Assembly (NCBI GenBank): GCA_037039685.1
Contig: JAWNGF010000011.1
Coordinates: forward strand, 806,001-870,000
Direction: 5' to 3'
Length of the DNA stretch: 64,000 bases
DNA from: Ceratobasidium sp. AG-K
Taxonomy: Eukaryota; Basidiomycota; Agaricomycetes; Cantharellales; Ceratobasidiaceae
A program made the translations under genes and the position numbers. Shown piece by piece: positions 11,809 to 23,409 of the stretch; positions within the stretch are counted from its first letter, which is position 1, and every line of letters starts with the position of its first letter. Below the pieces are notes generated by a model that saw only the letters and a list, made by a program, of their open reading frames with translations, ran no database searches and was not told where the DNA came from.

Positions 11809-12459
11809 CTAATCTTTCAAGGCTTCGATTTCTTCGGCGCTTTTGGCAAGATAGACATCGTAGGCGTCCGATTGGTGTGCTGTACAACCAGGCTGTCAGG
11901 ATATAATTCATATAATTCACGTCCACGAATCCTCACCGGCAGCACTCGCACGCCTTCGTGCAATAACAGTTCTATTATGTGTTATGGTCGCAAGTTGGGC
12001 TTTCTTGAGCGTACCTAAGTCTGATGTTTAACAACTATCTTGCATATATACCAGTAGGCTCGCACCCGATAAGTGAATAACATGAGGAATCATCCTGACT
12101 CCTGCCAAGGTTCTCAGGAGCGTTATTCCGCCCCAGGTAACCTTGTGGTGGTCGCGAGCCACCCGTATTATACAAATTTGAGTGGTCGGTGAGAAATATT
12201 TTACTATCGCGTTGTGTGAGTAATTGAGCAGATGCACGCAGCAGAGAGTACCTGTGAGTGAGCCGGCTACAGCTCCCCAGCCGGCATCGCCAAAATTCTC
12301 GATTATGCTCTCTCGTAGTGCATTATATACCTGTTTGGAAGTAAGGGACGGTGCTATATTCCCACACGCAATAAATTCTATTAAGAACCAGCGATTCTTC
12401 TAAGTTTTAGACTCGGTAGGCTGTAACGTGAGTGCATAGCTGACCTTGAAACGGACCAT
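11809..12459 (-). CDS. POP5: RNase P/MRP protein subunit Pop5
   Basis: Small RNA-binding subunit shared by nuclear RNase P (tRNA 5' processing) and RNase MRP (rRNA processing). The first exon is five codons, ATG-GTC-CGT-TTC-AAG at 12459, spliced to KNRWFLIEF and the block APSLTSKQVYNALRESIIEN, GDAGWGAVAGSLT (about 12340-12253). After a 5' splice site at 12252 the next exon reads VKYFSPTTQICIIRVARDHH and TWGGITLLRTL (12190-12100), which is the Pop5 signature; then HVIHLSGT and LKKAQLATITHNRTVIARR (around 12070-11945) and a short last exon ending SAEEIEALKD. All junctions close in frame (for example GSLT-VKYF as ACA-GTA). It lies about 150 bases downstream of UTP23 on the same strand, so two ribosome- or tRNA-processing genes are adjacent. 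Confidence 0.9.
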
Positions 12460-12614
12460 GCTGTCGGATGGTTGAAGTGAACAGAGATTACTTGCAAGTT
12501 TACAGGACCAAACGTTGATTGACAGTCACGTGTCTAGTTTCCCGCTCATAAATTTCGTGGGTTGAACAATATTGATTTAGGGTGAGACGAAGGAGGTAGC
12601 AAAGAATATCTGCA

Positions 12615-13611
12615 TCAGGAGGCCTGGGTGGGTTGAGCTTGACTCTTTCGTCGTCGCTTGCGTTTATGTCCGCCACCACTAGCAATCTCTCGGTGTGATT
12701 CTCCTTCGACAGGCCCAGTGAGCTCATGATGCGATCCACTAGGCTGCCCATCATCATCATCGCGTTTCCGTTTAGGTGGTTTGGTCACTGCAGTGTTGAC
12801 TTTAGGTTGTTGCTTGCCATCACTGGTCGCTGGTTTCGATTTCTTTTTCTTCGTGCTCAGCGGGTTCGGCCCTTTGGCTATTTTACGCCGGTGTATTGGT
12901 TCAGCCGGCGCAGGTGCTGAGTTTGACGCAATGGCACGAGCCTCGGGTGCGCTGATGCCCATACCAGCCGCCTCGGACTGGGAGGAGTATGGGAAGTACG
13001 ATCATAAACGCGTCATAAAAAATGGACACACCTGATCTTTGGCTTTAATTGTTGCTTCGCTACGGGGTTCTAGGACCATGACCGAGCGGTTGATATGTAC
13101 TAAGGGTACAGCCGGAATTTTTCGTAGTTTATTGCGGAGATCGGTAGACTGGGAGGCAACAACGTATCTGTGTTTGTTGGTCTCACCTAACTTCCTTCAG
13201 TATGACAAGAGATCCGAGTGTAAGGCAATTCAACGTACCTACGACACTTTCTACGCAAGGCTCGTTTTCAATTGCTTCTCTGTGGTTGCATTTTCGTCTC
13301 TCGAACATTTTTGCGAGATCAACGATGGGTTGCGCCGATGGGCCAAGTTTATACAGCTCGACCATGCTACATTGCGTGATCACTAACTAAGGTTAATCAA
13401 TATAGTTCAAACGAAAGGGCGTTCCAAACTCACTAAGTTTGCATTCTCCTTGAAGCACAGTCGTAAGTTGTTTGAGAGGGTCCATTTTATGCTGGCAGAT
13501 TTCGATGCAGAACGTCGAATCAACGAGAACCTGATAGGGTTGGCGGAAACCAAATGTCATAGAGTACAAGCTCATGAGCTTCTTGTAGGCCTTTGAGCGT
13601 TTTTGTCTCAT
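12615..13611 (-). CDS. UTP23: rRNA-processing protein Utp23
   Basis: Utp23 is a PIN-like domain protein of the small-subunit processome needed for early 18S pre-rRNA cleavage. The N-terminal exon starts at 13611 with MRQKRSKAYKKLMSLYSMTF, GFRQPYQVLVDSTF and DPLKQLTTVLQGECK, all typical of Utp23. After introns come MITQCSMVELYKLG and AKMFERRKCNH, then PCVESVVG (about 13383-13235), carrying Cys/His residues of the zinc-binding insertion. The second half includes NKHRYVVASQS-like sequence near 13165 and ends in a Lys/Arg-rich tail (STKKKKSKP, KPPKRKRDDDDG, GGHKRKRRRKSQ) that suits a nucleolar RNA-binding protein. The start codon faces the chromodomain gene at 13832, leaving 220 bases for a shared divergent promoter. 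Confidence 0.9.
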
Positions 13612-13831
13612 TGTAGCGAGGTTTCAATGTTCCAAGTGAGGAGGAGGAGTGAAGATTTGAGAGTGACGTATTTCGTAACGCGGCCACGTGATGAGGATAA
13701 ACATTGGTGGCACCTCATTGGCCGCCACTTAGCCCTTTCAGCACGGTCACTACTTACTCTTTGTTTCGCGTCCGCGTGCATCGAAAGAACCACCATAATC
13801 GAAGGACAAAATAAACTCATGAGTAGCTAGT
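13612..13831. promoter_or_regulatory. Divergent promoter UTP23 / chromodomain-WG gene
   Basis: Only 220 bases separate the two start codons, so both promoters must overlap. I see no clear TATA box. A CACGTG palindrome (ccacgtgatg) lies near 13683-13691. Confidence 0.5.
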
Positions 13832-16800
13832 ATGGCTCAGTCTGACAACGAAAGCGGAGATTCACAGTCGGACGATGAATATGAAGTTGGTAGGTGTTAG
13901 TTTCTATTAACTCTTGAATGAATGATTTACTATATGAAGAATATATATTTGGTGCCAGATGGGACGGTGCAGGCTGGGTGAGTTTGTTCACTACTCCCTC
14001 GGTTTGAAACACGCTGATCCTTGATCAGGAATACGGAGTTCATGTGGGTATACATCCCACGATACTTGGGCTTAGTTCTTACTCAACATAATACAGTGGT
14101 ACGGATACGATTCAGATTGCGACACGTAGGTCCCTGCTTTCTTTCATTCTGGGTACCCTAAATGTTAGTATTAGGTGGGAACCCGAACGTCATCTAACGG
14201 ACTATGGGTCTGCGGGGATAGTCCGTCGCTTCTGGCTGCTGTTTCCCAAGAAACGCGTGCGTTTTTGTCACGACCACTTGGATATTACGGACTGACATGG
14301 GTTGATAAAAGTATTCGAATCCAACCGCTGGAACTAAGTATAAGGCTCCGGCAGACTGGTTAGGTACGTTGGTGTTCTCCATGAAAGTTGACATACTTAA
14401 ATCCCATATTCCCAGCCGATGAGAGGAAACACTTTCTCGCTAACCGTCCGAAGAATAAGCCTGTGAAGGGGCTTGAACGGCCACCAAGAAAGCCGGATAA
14501 TAAGATCATTTTGCTGGGGGACTCGGAATCTGACTCGGGGTTGGTACGTAACGAACAAGATAAACTAATGTAAGGTAGCCTAAGTCCCTCTTCAGGATAA
14601 CGGAAAGGAGCGGGCAGCTCATAGTTCTCACGACGATGAGGATATCCTACGATCTAGCTCTGAGGAAAAATGGCAAGATGAGGACATCTTGCGTTCGTCG
14701 TCCTCGGAGGATACACCCCTCATGAACAGACGTCAGAGTCTCCCTCAGCCCCGGGCTAGTAGTAGTACTGGTTCAGGTACCAAATCACGCACAACTGGGA
14801 AGCGCCGCTATACCGTTGACTCAAGGAACCCCCCTCAGCCCACCCGTCCGAGTTCTTCGTCCTCACGTCCAGTCGCGTCCGCTTCCTCAGCCTCAGCGTC
14901 AACATATAGATCACACTATGCTCCGCCCACTGTCCGGGCGACAAAAATTGCAAGAGGGTCCACGCAAACGTCACGACGGGGGAGACCGATTGGTGTTGGT
15001 CGTCCAAACATGCAGGCAGGGTCCATATCCAAGGACTTTGTTGGAATTGGCACCAAGGGGAAACAAGCTGAGCGTGCGAACGAGGTACTCGCCCTAGGTC
15101 GCCGGGGGTCGGCACATCACGCGGCTCCCTATGCTGGGATGACAATGAGGAAGGCACCAGCTGCTCAAACGTCGAGCAGCACCGCTGGTGGTAATCAACC
15201 AACGGTTGACACTACGCGTGTTGATTCTCCCCTTGAAATGTCTCCGGTAGGAATGATATCCAAGTAAGAGCTCTCGTAAAACTAACAGAGTGCAACTACT
15301 GACAGTTGTTAGTGCCCCTTTACCTGCACAGCTGGATATCGACAGTCTAATCAGTGAGGTAGCGGCCGAGAAGGGTATCGATGTACCGAGTCCACCAAAC
15401 AGTCTCTTTGAGTACGTATCTTCTTTGAGTTTAGGGCTAGATTAACCCCAGACGCAGCGGTCCAGAGAGTGACGAAGACGAGGCACCACCCACGATCAAT
15501 GCAGATAGTGGGCAGTTTATACCGAATGCCGATGGTATGGATATCGACTGGACGGAGCCCCCTCCGCCACCATCCCGCCCTGCACGGCCAAGTATATTGA
15601 CCGGAACGCGCGGCTCAATGGATGGACCTTCATCAGCGCGTGGAACTACATCCGAGCAGCCATTTGGGCTGTCCCCGTTACTCAACAGTCGCCCGCTAGA
15701 AGCTCCAGCACGGTAAGTGCTTTATATCAGATCGTCACCCTTACTCAAGGCGCCTTCAGATCTGTTATTCCTCCACTTCAGCCTGGCCAATGGTCTTGGA
15801 CTGGGGACGTCTACGTTACCACCGACGAACCCATTCCCGGCGAGGAGGAAAAGACTCAACAAAAGCTTACCCGTGTGTGCGATACCGTCATTCGTGACCC
15901 GGTAATCCCAGACAACAAGGCGATTCTTTTGTTCAAAAATGCGTTTGAACACTATGTCCAGGGCAGGTTAGCACTGCCCGGCGCCATGGATGTCAATCTC
16001 TCATATGCGATCATCACGTCGGGTGCGTTGGAGCCCACGCAAGCGGCATGGATGGTGTGTGCACACAACCAAGAAACTCCCGAGTGGGAGTTGTGGGACG
16101 GATTACTGCGTAAAATGGAAATGCTACTCTGGGTAAGCCATTGCCTGTATCCTCTTGCATGCACTGATCATTGGATAAAGGTATCCGACGTCCGACTCTA
16201 CCGTACAACCGACAATATCGAGCTTGGCAGTCGTCTCGTTCTCATCCCGACAACACTAATATCCAAATATCGACACGCGCCAAACCCCATACTGGCCCGG
16301 GTCGTCGAACACTTCAATTCCTATTCGTACACAAGCATACCTAGCTTTGTCGTTTTGATGTGCAAGACCATCAGGCCCGCAGAAGAGAGACTCCCGCCGC
16401 CAGCCCTACTCCCGCAAATCCCCGAATATTGGCAAGAGATCCCACCCGACTACAAACCCATATTCAAAGGGATGAACTGTCTCGTGTTCCCGCCCGAGAA
16501 TCATGACTGCGACTACGAGGTTAGGCTAATGCGTCATCAACTTCGTCAATGTGGCGCCAACGTGCTCGACGGGACGGATCCCACAGGTCAGGCTGGGTCA
16601 ATCTTCATACACCGGCGCTATCTGGACCAGTTATTCAAGTTGGTTGGGTTTGCGCTCCGCAAGCACAAATATCGCAAGCGGTTCTATGTGTACGGGAGTG
16701 GAGGGAACTGGAGAGTCGCCGAGTGGGATTTTAGAGAAGTTTGGATGTGGGGTGAGCGCATATATCCCGTGTTTTGGCACCCGCTAACGACTGGATTTAG

Positions 16801-17870
16801 GTGGAATGATTACATTTACGCCCTCTGCGATCATAGAGGATCCCGGGGCCGTGAGAAGAGTTGTTGATGCGCTGGAAGGCAAGCCAAATTGGGAAGCCTA
16901 CATCGAACCTCAAACGGTCGGGCTCCTAGCGAAGCATGCGCGAAGGACCGGAAACACCGAGTGAGTATTCTGCTCTCGCTACAGCACTATTGGCTCATCC
17001 CCTTTATAGCCTCTCCTCGGAAATCGACATCCTCATGGCCGAGCTAGTCACGTCTGACGACATTGCATTTTACAACCTCGCATTGACGGCACCACCCAAG
17101 TGGGGCAAATGGGCCGAGCATGAGTGGGCTGCGATTACGTATGGGCGAGCGATGATCGAGGATGCTGACCAGTTGCTCGCCTCGTGTGAGCTCGAGGTCG
17201 AGGAGGCGTACAAGGAAGCGAAGAAGAGGGAGCAGGCCGAGAAGGAAAAGGAGGAAGAGCGGAGGAAGGAAGAGGAGAAGGAACAGCGAGAAAAGGAGAA
17301 GGAAAGGCAGAAGAAAGCGCAGGAGCAGAACACGGGCAGTGGGTGGGGCCAGGCCAACGCCGGCGGCTGGGGGACTGGAGGTGCGGACGCTGGAGGATGG
17401 GGAGCTGGCGGAGGCGCCGGCGGCTGGGGCAACGGTTCGACAGATAATGGAGGGTGGGGCACGGGTAGTACCTGGGGAGATGCTGGTGGGTGGGGGTCCA
17501 GTGCCACAGCAGGAGACTGGGGAGCCCCCACTCCCAACGACGCTACGACCAGCAATTCCACAGTCGGCGGTACTGCCGCCCCCGAAATCGACATGTCCGG
17601 CCTAGGAAGCGAGTCGCACATGCAGGCCGTGTGCGACGAAGTCATCGAGGGTCTCAAGTGGTTCCAGATTCAGCCGTGTTTTATGAAAGAGATTCGGCGG
17701 TTTATTGTGATTGATTCGTCGGAGCGGGTCAGGGAGATCAAAAAGAGGGAACATAAAATCCCAGTGAGTCTAGTTGGCACTTTCTTTGGCCCCGTACTAA
17801 TGACTTGTAGGTCGAGATCACTACGGCTAGTCAACTTTTGAGACGTTTCGACGAAGGTCATTGGTGGTGA
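13832..17870 (+). CDS. Chromodomain protein with C-terminal Trp-Gly (Argonaute-hook-like) repeats
   Basis: Fifteen exons close in frame: 13832-13889, 13940-13977, 14029-14043, 14097-14125, 14175-14256, 14312-14363, 14416-14543, 14596-15263, 15313-15411, 15452-15712, 15760-16132, 16181-16751, 16801-16960, 17010-17763 and 17811-17870; total 3348 nt, 1115 residues. Residues about 16-70 form a chromodomain (YEVEYIFGARWDGAGWEYGV, then HWYGYDSDCDTWEPERHL) that keeps the three aromatic cage positions (Tyr in YEVE, Trp and Tyr in HWYGY), so methyl-lysine histone binding is likely. A Ser-rich disordered linker follows. About 480-845 is a folded region opening with PGQWSWTGDVYV (possibly SPOC-like) and including WMWGGGMITFTPSAI. 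About 905-950 is a Lys/Glu helix. About 951-1018 holds eight WG dipeptides. The last 100 residues look folded. By analogy with Chp1 and Tas3 it may tether Argonaute to heterochromatin; that is inference. Confidence 0.85.
17325..17530 (+). repeat. Trp-Gly repeat array inside the chromodomain protein
   Basis: Eight WG dipeptides in about 65 residues: SGWGQ, GGWGTG, GGWGAG, GGWGNG, GGWGTG, STWGD, GGWGSS and GDWGAP, in a Gly/Ala/Ser background. Trp residues are mostly 6-12 apart. Such arrays in GW182, Tas3 and plant Pol V bind Trp pockets of Argonaute PIWI domains. Confidence 0.85.
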
Positions 17871-17991
17871 TTCTTTTCTTTTGGTACATTCGCGTCTCAT
17901 TCTCTGTATTCATTTTCGTTCTTGGACACCTACTATTTCGCTGAACCGCAACACGTCTCGTCAATATTATTAATATATGTGTATCGTCATT

Positions 17992-18978
17992 TTACATGTC
18001 AAACTGCAAAAAGTCGTCTTCTTCCTCGATGAGTAATTCTATCCACCTGAAGAAGCTTGACGCTGGGAACCCAACGGCGTTGTAAAAGTCGCCTTCGAGC
18101 TTGGCTACGAGGTGTGCTCCGCGTTGTTGCAGCGCGAATCCACCAGCGCGGTCGAGGCCTTCTCCCGAGTCGACGTACGCCTCGAGCGTCGAAGTCGGCG
18201 AAGAGTGGAATATGACCGTTGTGCGGTCCTCCATCGACCTAGATTGGGTAAGTACGTGCCCCATGGAACTACTCTGCACTCACTTGATCGCGTACCCCGG
18301 CGCGGTCAGGATCGGGTATGCGATCGACACGCCCGTGACGACTTCGCATCTCCCTCCATTAAACTCGAGCAGCATCCGGAGGTTATCCGACTTGTCCATA
18401 GGCTTTTCCAAGATTTCGGGACGGACTGAGGGGAGGAGGGATTCATGGATGGTCGAGGATGGTGCGGTGGGCTTGGTTAGGACTACTGTGTCGGCTACAG
18501 ATCATTGTAAGTATTGGGGCCGGATGGTGGGGGAGGGTTTGAAGTACCCGCTATGACGAGGCTTGGTGGGTCCTCCGGATTTTGTTCCTAATAATAACGA
18601 GGTTATTGGGCGAGTTTGGGTGTGGTCTAGGACTTACGACCAGCCGAACGTATACTTCGACGGCCTGCGGATCCATTTCAGACACGTTCGTCAAAGCGAT
18701 AAAGGCCGCACCTTTTCCGTGGCAGTCGCTACCGGATACTCGTACACATTTTCAAAGTGATCGTGAGGAATATCTTCAGCAAACGTCGAGGGTGAGATCT
18801 CTGGATCCAAGCCCTACGCGAGGGTCAGTCCGCGTCAACAAGTCGATTATATGCCCACAAATTGGCGCAGAATATCAAGCCTGCGTGGACTGGCCGACGC
18901 TAGAACGATGCGCTTATTGGCTAGTTTGGTGAGCGACGGAATGCGCAATGCGTCGGGCAAGACTCGGTTGTGGGTCAT
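17992..18978 (-). CDS. Maf-like nucleoside triphosphate pyrophosphatase
   Basis: Member of the Maf/ASMTL-N family of house-cleaning nucleotide pyrophosphatases (dTTP/UTP and modified nucleotides). From the ATG at 18978: [20 protein letters not shown] (the phosphate-binding SxSPRR motif), then [20 protein letters not shown] after a first intron, [12 protein letters not shown], then [15 protein letters not shown] (catalytic Asp in ADTVV, near 18495-18450), [20 protein letters not shown] and, in the last exon, [20 protein letters not shown] and [20 protein letters not shown]. These are the conserved Maf blocks in order. Ends 120 bases past the stop of the chromodomain gene, tail to tail. Confidence 0.9.
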
Positions 18979-19069
18979 TGTGCGTGACTGAAATGGCTGT
19001 GCTATGGGCGCCTAATTAGGTTGACTTGAGGCCTGTGACTGCATCCAAACCACGACGATCGTCAAACCG

Positions 19070-21452
19070 ATGTACTCTGCGTCGATGAACGCTCCTACTT
19101 CCCACCCCGGCACTAGTACTCCCACCCGCAAACGACCCAACGTTGCACTCAACGCCCTCCGCACCGCTGGACTGATTGATCCCAGCGACAGCCCTATGAA
19201 GGACACCGGACCATCCAGAACTCGTCGCCGAGTGCTTGATAAGCCTGCGCGCAGTGTGGATGTATCGCACGACAAGACGGGGCGAACATCTACTACGGCA
19301 AGTCTTGTTGTTTCAAGTCTTTTTGTTCTTTGTCTCATGTGTTGATGGCCCCTGTCACTGGTCCACCCTCGCTCGGTGGCAATACTTTACATTGGGTAAT
19401 ACAGCGCCCGAAACCCAATGGACTTGCGATTCGCGGCGTTGGCGGAGGTGGTGTGACGACCCGAGGGGCCGGTGGTCCCGCCGCACGACCTCGTCGGGAT
19501 GCACTGAGCAGAGGTTCCGATGCACCCAGCTCGAGCCGTCCAATCACAAGCTCTGCTCCAGGCAGAATCATGCCCATCGAGCTCCTCCGCGAGTTTGTCA
19601 AGCAGCGCTACAACCCCGAGCTGCGATTCCTCAACCTCGAGGTTAGTTCAAATTTACACTCGGCAGTCGGGTGTTGACGTTTCACAGAACATGGCCGAGG
19701 ATGAGTTGCTCAAGTCAAAGAACATTCTCCCACCCGACGATGAAAATGCTTCGCGCCAAGTTGGGCCGGCGCTCCTCAAGTTGGCTGGACAACTGACTCC
19801 TCAAGTGCGTATCAAGTTGCCACATTGGTACTAACATACTCACCTCGCACAGCCCGAATCCATCTCGTTTGCAAACAACAACTTTGCGACGCTTGCGAGT
19901 TTGCATCGGCTGCCCACATTCCTCCCTAATCTTAAAAACATTTCGTTCCAAAACAACCAGCTGCGTTTCTGGAAAGACCTCGAGGCCATTGTTCCCCACG
20001 ACCCCAAGCACAAGGAAGCCGTGTCGAGCGTTCGGGAGATTATTTTGATGGGTAATCCCGTGCACGACACGGAAGTTGCCAAGGGCGATCTCACGGTCTA
20101 TCGAAGGTACGTCCACGTCATGGCTTGCTTCTGTAGACTCAACACAGTCAATCGAATGATAATCAATAGTGAGGTTATTCGTCGTTTTCCCAATCTCGAG
20201 ATGCTCGACCAGGAGCCGATTGTCAAGATTGGTTTCGATGTCACTCTACCGGAGATTACGGAGCGAGACCAGATCATCGAGAAGCAAGATCCCAAGACGG
20301 TTCCTTGGCCTGCTGCGACCTCGTTTGTGGTCGATATGAAGGCTGGGTTCATGGGACCTGGGATCGAAGCCACGACGGTCGAGTTTTTGACCAAGTGAGT
20401 GCATCGGGGTGTGCTTGGACCCGACTGACGTCTGGCTAGGTATTACAACTTGTTTGATTCTGCGCGTGCGCAGCTTGCTACTGCCTATAGTCCGACCGCC
20501 ACATTCTCCCTCTCACTCAACACTTCCATTCCGCCCCGTGCCCGAATTCGGGGGTACCACGCCCACCTCCCCCATCAACGAGAACTCAATTGGAAGCCCT
20601 GGATGGAAGTCGGCTCCCGCAACCTCATGCGTGTGGCCAAGCTCGACAAGACGACGACGTTTTTACGAAGCACATCAGTAGATGTTGTCAAGGCTCTCGG
20701 AGAACTCCCAGGCACTAAACACGACGTGACTGGGACCGGAGGAGCTGTCGTCGACGGAAATGCGATTGGCTCGGCGGCAGGGGGCAAGTTTGTAGTAGAC
20801 GCATTTACCTGTTTGGGTGTCCTTCCAGGCGAGGGAGACGCAGGAATCGTGTTGTTTGTGAATGTGCATGGCGAATTTGCTGAGCGTGCGTTTAAATTTT
20901 TTGCTTTTTTTCGTGTACTTACTCTCGGGATAGAACCCAGCGGTGGATTGCGCTCGTTTGACCGTGTGTTTGTGCTCGCGCCCGCTCCGCCCGACTCGCC
21001 TGCGTTCCAAGCGGGATGGAGTGTGACTATTCTCTCGGATCAACTCACTGTGCGTGGGTACAGCGCCAACGAGGCATGGGTCCCTGGTCCGATTGTCGTA
21101 CAGAATTTGGGAGGCAAGGGGACAACTCCTGTGCCTATGCCGAGTGTGGACATGACGAGTACCGCGGTAGATCCTATTCTAGCCGCTATCGTAAGTCTAG
21201 CTTTACTATTTGCTTGCTTTGGCTCATGCGTGTGTAGCCTGAACCTCAACGCGCACTGCTGGTCGAGTGTGCGAACCGAACTGGGCTGAATGCCGAGTAC
21301 GCTAAAATGTGCTTGGACGGCAATGGATGGGATTTGGCCAAGGCTTTGGCAAACTTCGAAGAGTTGAAGGTGAGCCCACAAATCTACCTCTCGACAAGAC
21401 ACTAACGTTTTGCCAGAACACAATCCCCCAGGATGCGTTTGTTCGAAAGTAA
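19070..21452 (+). CDS. MEX67: mRNA export receptor Mex67/NXF1
   Basis: Large subunit of the Mex67-Mtr2 (NXF1-NXT1) mRNA export receptor, acting at the nuclear pore. An Arg/Gly-rich N-terminus (to about 19560) is followed by RIMPIELLREFVKQRYNPEL, leucine-rich repeats (FANNNFATLASLHRLPTFLP, NISFQNNQLRFWKDLE, VREIILMGNPVHD), the LRR end (EVIRRFPNLEMLDQEPI), an NTF2-like domain (FLTKYYNLFDSARAQLATAY near 20385-20480 to QAGWSVTILSDQLTVRGY near 21060), and a TAP-C/UBA-like end (NAEYAKMCLDGNGWDLAKAL) that binds FG nucleoporins. Seven to eight introns of about 45-60 nt; two candidate starts, 19070 and 19085 (MNAPTSHPG), in the same frame. I see no RRM between the Arg-rich leader and the LRRs. The neighbour PAF1 also works on nascent mRNA, but they are likely separate transcription units. 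Confidence 0.92.
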
Positions 21453-21623
21453 ATAGGACAATGTGGTTTCGTTTTCAGACTCGTCGAATTATTTCTCTCT
21501 ACTCAATTGATGTATTAAATTACAAACGTATCACTTTTTTGTGCTGGTCTTAATTCTTATATATGAATTGTCGATCCAATGTTCACTGTCCCGGCGCTTA
21601 GCACTCGCTCGTTCTCGTCCACC

Positions 21624-23120
21624 ATGAGCTCCAAAAAAGGGTGAGCATCGCGGGACGTATACGACCTAGACTAAACCAGCGTAAAGCAAGCTCGACCTGC
21701 TCGTCAAGGTCCGCTACACAAACCCTCTCCCCGCGCCGCCATGTCCTCCGAAACTGCTCAACATCCCGACCCACCCGAGTCGGTACGTCAAACCCGAGTT
21801 TACGGCGACGCTGGCGGCCGAGACCCCGCTGCCGATGGTCGTCGACTCGGAGTGTGGGATGCCGTTGGATCTGTTTGGGTGGGATGGGTTGTGGGACGGG
21901 CGGGGGACGTATGAAGGTGCGCTCTCATAAATAAACAATCAATTACTGGCTAACTCTAGATAGATTTGAACCCCACGGAACCTGTCGAGCTAGACGAAGC
22001 CGATGCTGAACTGCTGTTTGACCCACCTGCGCATGCACATGTTCCAGCAGCGATGGCGAATGGAACTGGGTCTGTGCCCGCCACGCCGGGTGCGGGTCAG
22101 CCTAGTGTGTCGTGGTTGCGGAGAGCAGAGTATACGTCTCGCTCGATGAGTCGACAGACGAGTGGCGTGGATACGTGAGTCCCCCTCCCTTCCCTCCCAA
22201 ACCGAGACTAATCGCAGAACAGGACACTAGAAGAAACAACAATCGACGCGTCCCTCGCCGCCCAAATCGCAGTCATTGAAAAATCCTTTGCGCAGACGAC
22301 GATTTCCCACCCGACGCGCAAAGACGCCAATGGCCAGCCCCTCACGGCCGTTTCGACGTTTGAGCTCCTGCCAGATGTGGATATTTGGGCGAATCCGTAT
22401 TTGCAGATTCGGTTCATTGAGCGGCCTGGGGAGCGGCCTTTGGATGTGAGTCCCCCCCTCGCTTGTTTTGTAGAGGTGTATTGACAGGCGCAGGTCCCGG
22501 ATCCACGACTCGACTGTGGTATACTCCGCCCACAACAAACCGAAGATGACGAACATTTCATCTCGTTTTACCTCCCCAACGAAGACGCCGACGCCGAGGC
22601 ATTCAAACTCCGTCGACGCGCGCCCGTATCAGAGCTCACAAACGAAACGACCGATTTCGAGTTTCAGCGCGACTACGAGTCGGCTAAAATCGAGAATGAT
22701 ATTACAAACGAGTTTTTGATCGTGTTGGATGATGGGCCTGGGTTGAATTCGGATGGGACCCCGGTGTTGAGTGGGCATACGGGTCAGTCGGATGGTGTGA
22801 ATGGGATTGAGGGTGTGCATGAGGGTAGGCAACGGGGGGCGTATTACAAGGCCGTTGAGAGGAAGATTGTCCTCAAGAAGAAGCCGGTTATCGTGAGTTT
22901 ACTCGAGGCTCCCCATTTGCGATTATTGATAGTCTGGCAGAAAGGTCAAGAAATCGATTATACGGACAAGTGGGATGTTATCAAGTTGTTCCATATCCCT
23001 ATCGCCGCGGAGGACCAAGAAGAGCGCAACGAGTTGCAGGCAGAGGTTACGGATCCCCAGTGGGCGTTTAGTAGACTGGACGCACCGGGTGAGGCGGATG
23101 AGGAGATGGCTGCCGAGTGA
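21624..23120 (+). CDS. PAF1: RNA polymerase II-associated factor 1 (Paf1 complex)
   Basis: Core subunit of the Paf1 elongation complex, which supports H2B ubiquitination and H3K4/K36 methylation. The first exon is short (ATG at 21624, MSSKKG). The next carries the Paf1 signature LDLLVKVRYTNPLPAPPCPP, LLNIPTHPSRYVKPEFTATL and DSECGMPLDLFGWD. Later exons contain EETTIDASLAAQIAVIEKSF, LPDVDIWANPYLQIRF, DEHFISFYLPNEDADAEAF, TDFEFQRDYESAKIENDITN, GAYYKAVERKIVLKKKP and the end TDPQWAFSRLDAPGEADEEM, acidic as usual. Order and spacing match the family. Introns are small with standard GT-AG ends. Confidence 0.92.
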
Positions 23121-23409
23121 GAGGGTGCTTTCAAGATCGGGTATAGTCTTGTATCGTTGTGCGTACGTTGTATTGATGCTGTTGTTCGCATATTTAATCT
23201 ATCTGAGTTATGCTGGATCTATTTGAGAGCTGGCTGGATGGTTTCTTGAGTACTGAGTGGTCCTCAAGCTCTTCCGTCCGGCCCCAACAATAATGAGTGC
23301 AGGTAGATTTTGTTGTATCAACTACAACCACAGCAGCTACAGTACAACCCACTCGACTATTTTGCATCCACGACACAGCAACCCCGAAAGAAAATGAATG
23401 AAACCCAAC

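Noticed and set aside
17070..17657. Long open frame antisense to the Trp-Gly region
   Set aside because: It is the mirror of a Gly/Trp/Lys/Glu-rich coding exon, is Pro/Ser-rich low complexity, and has no splice or motif support.
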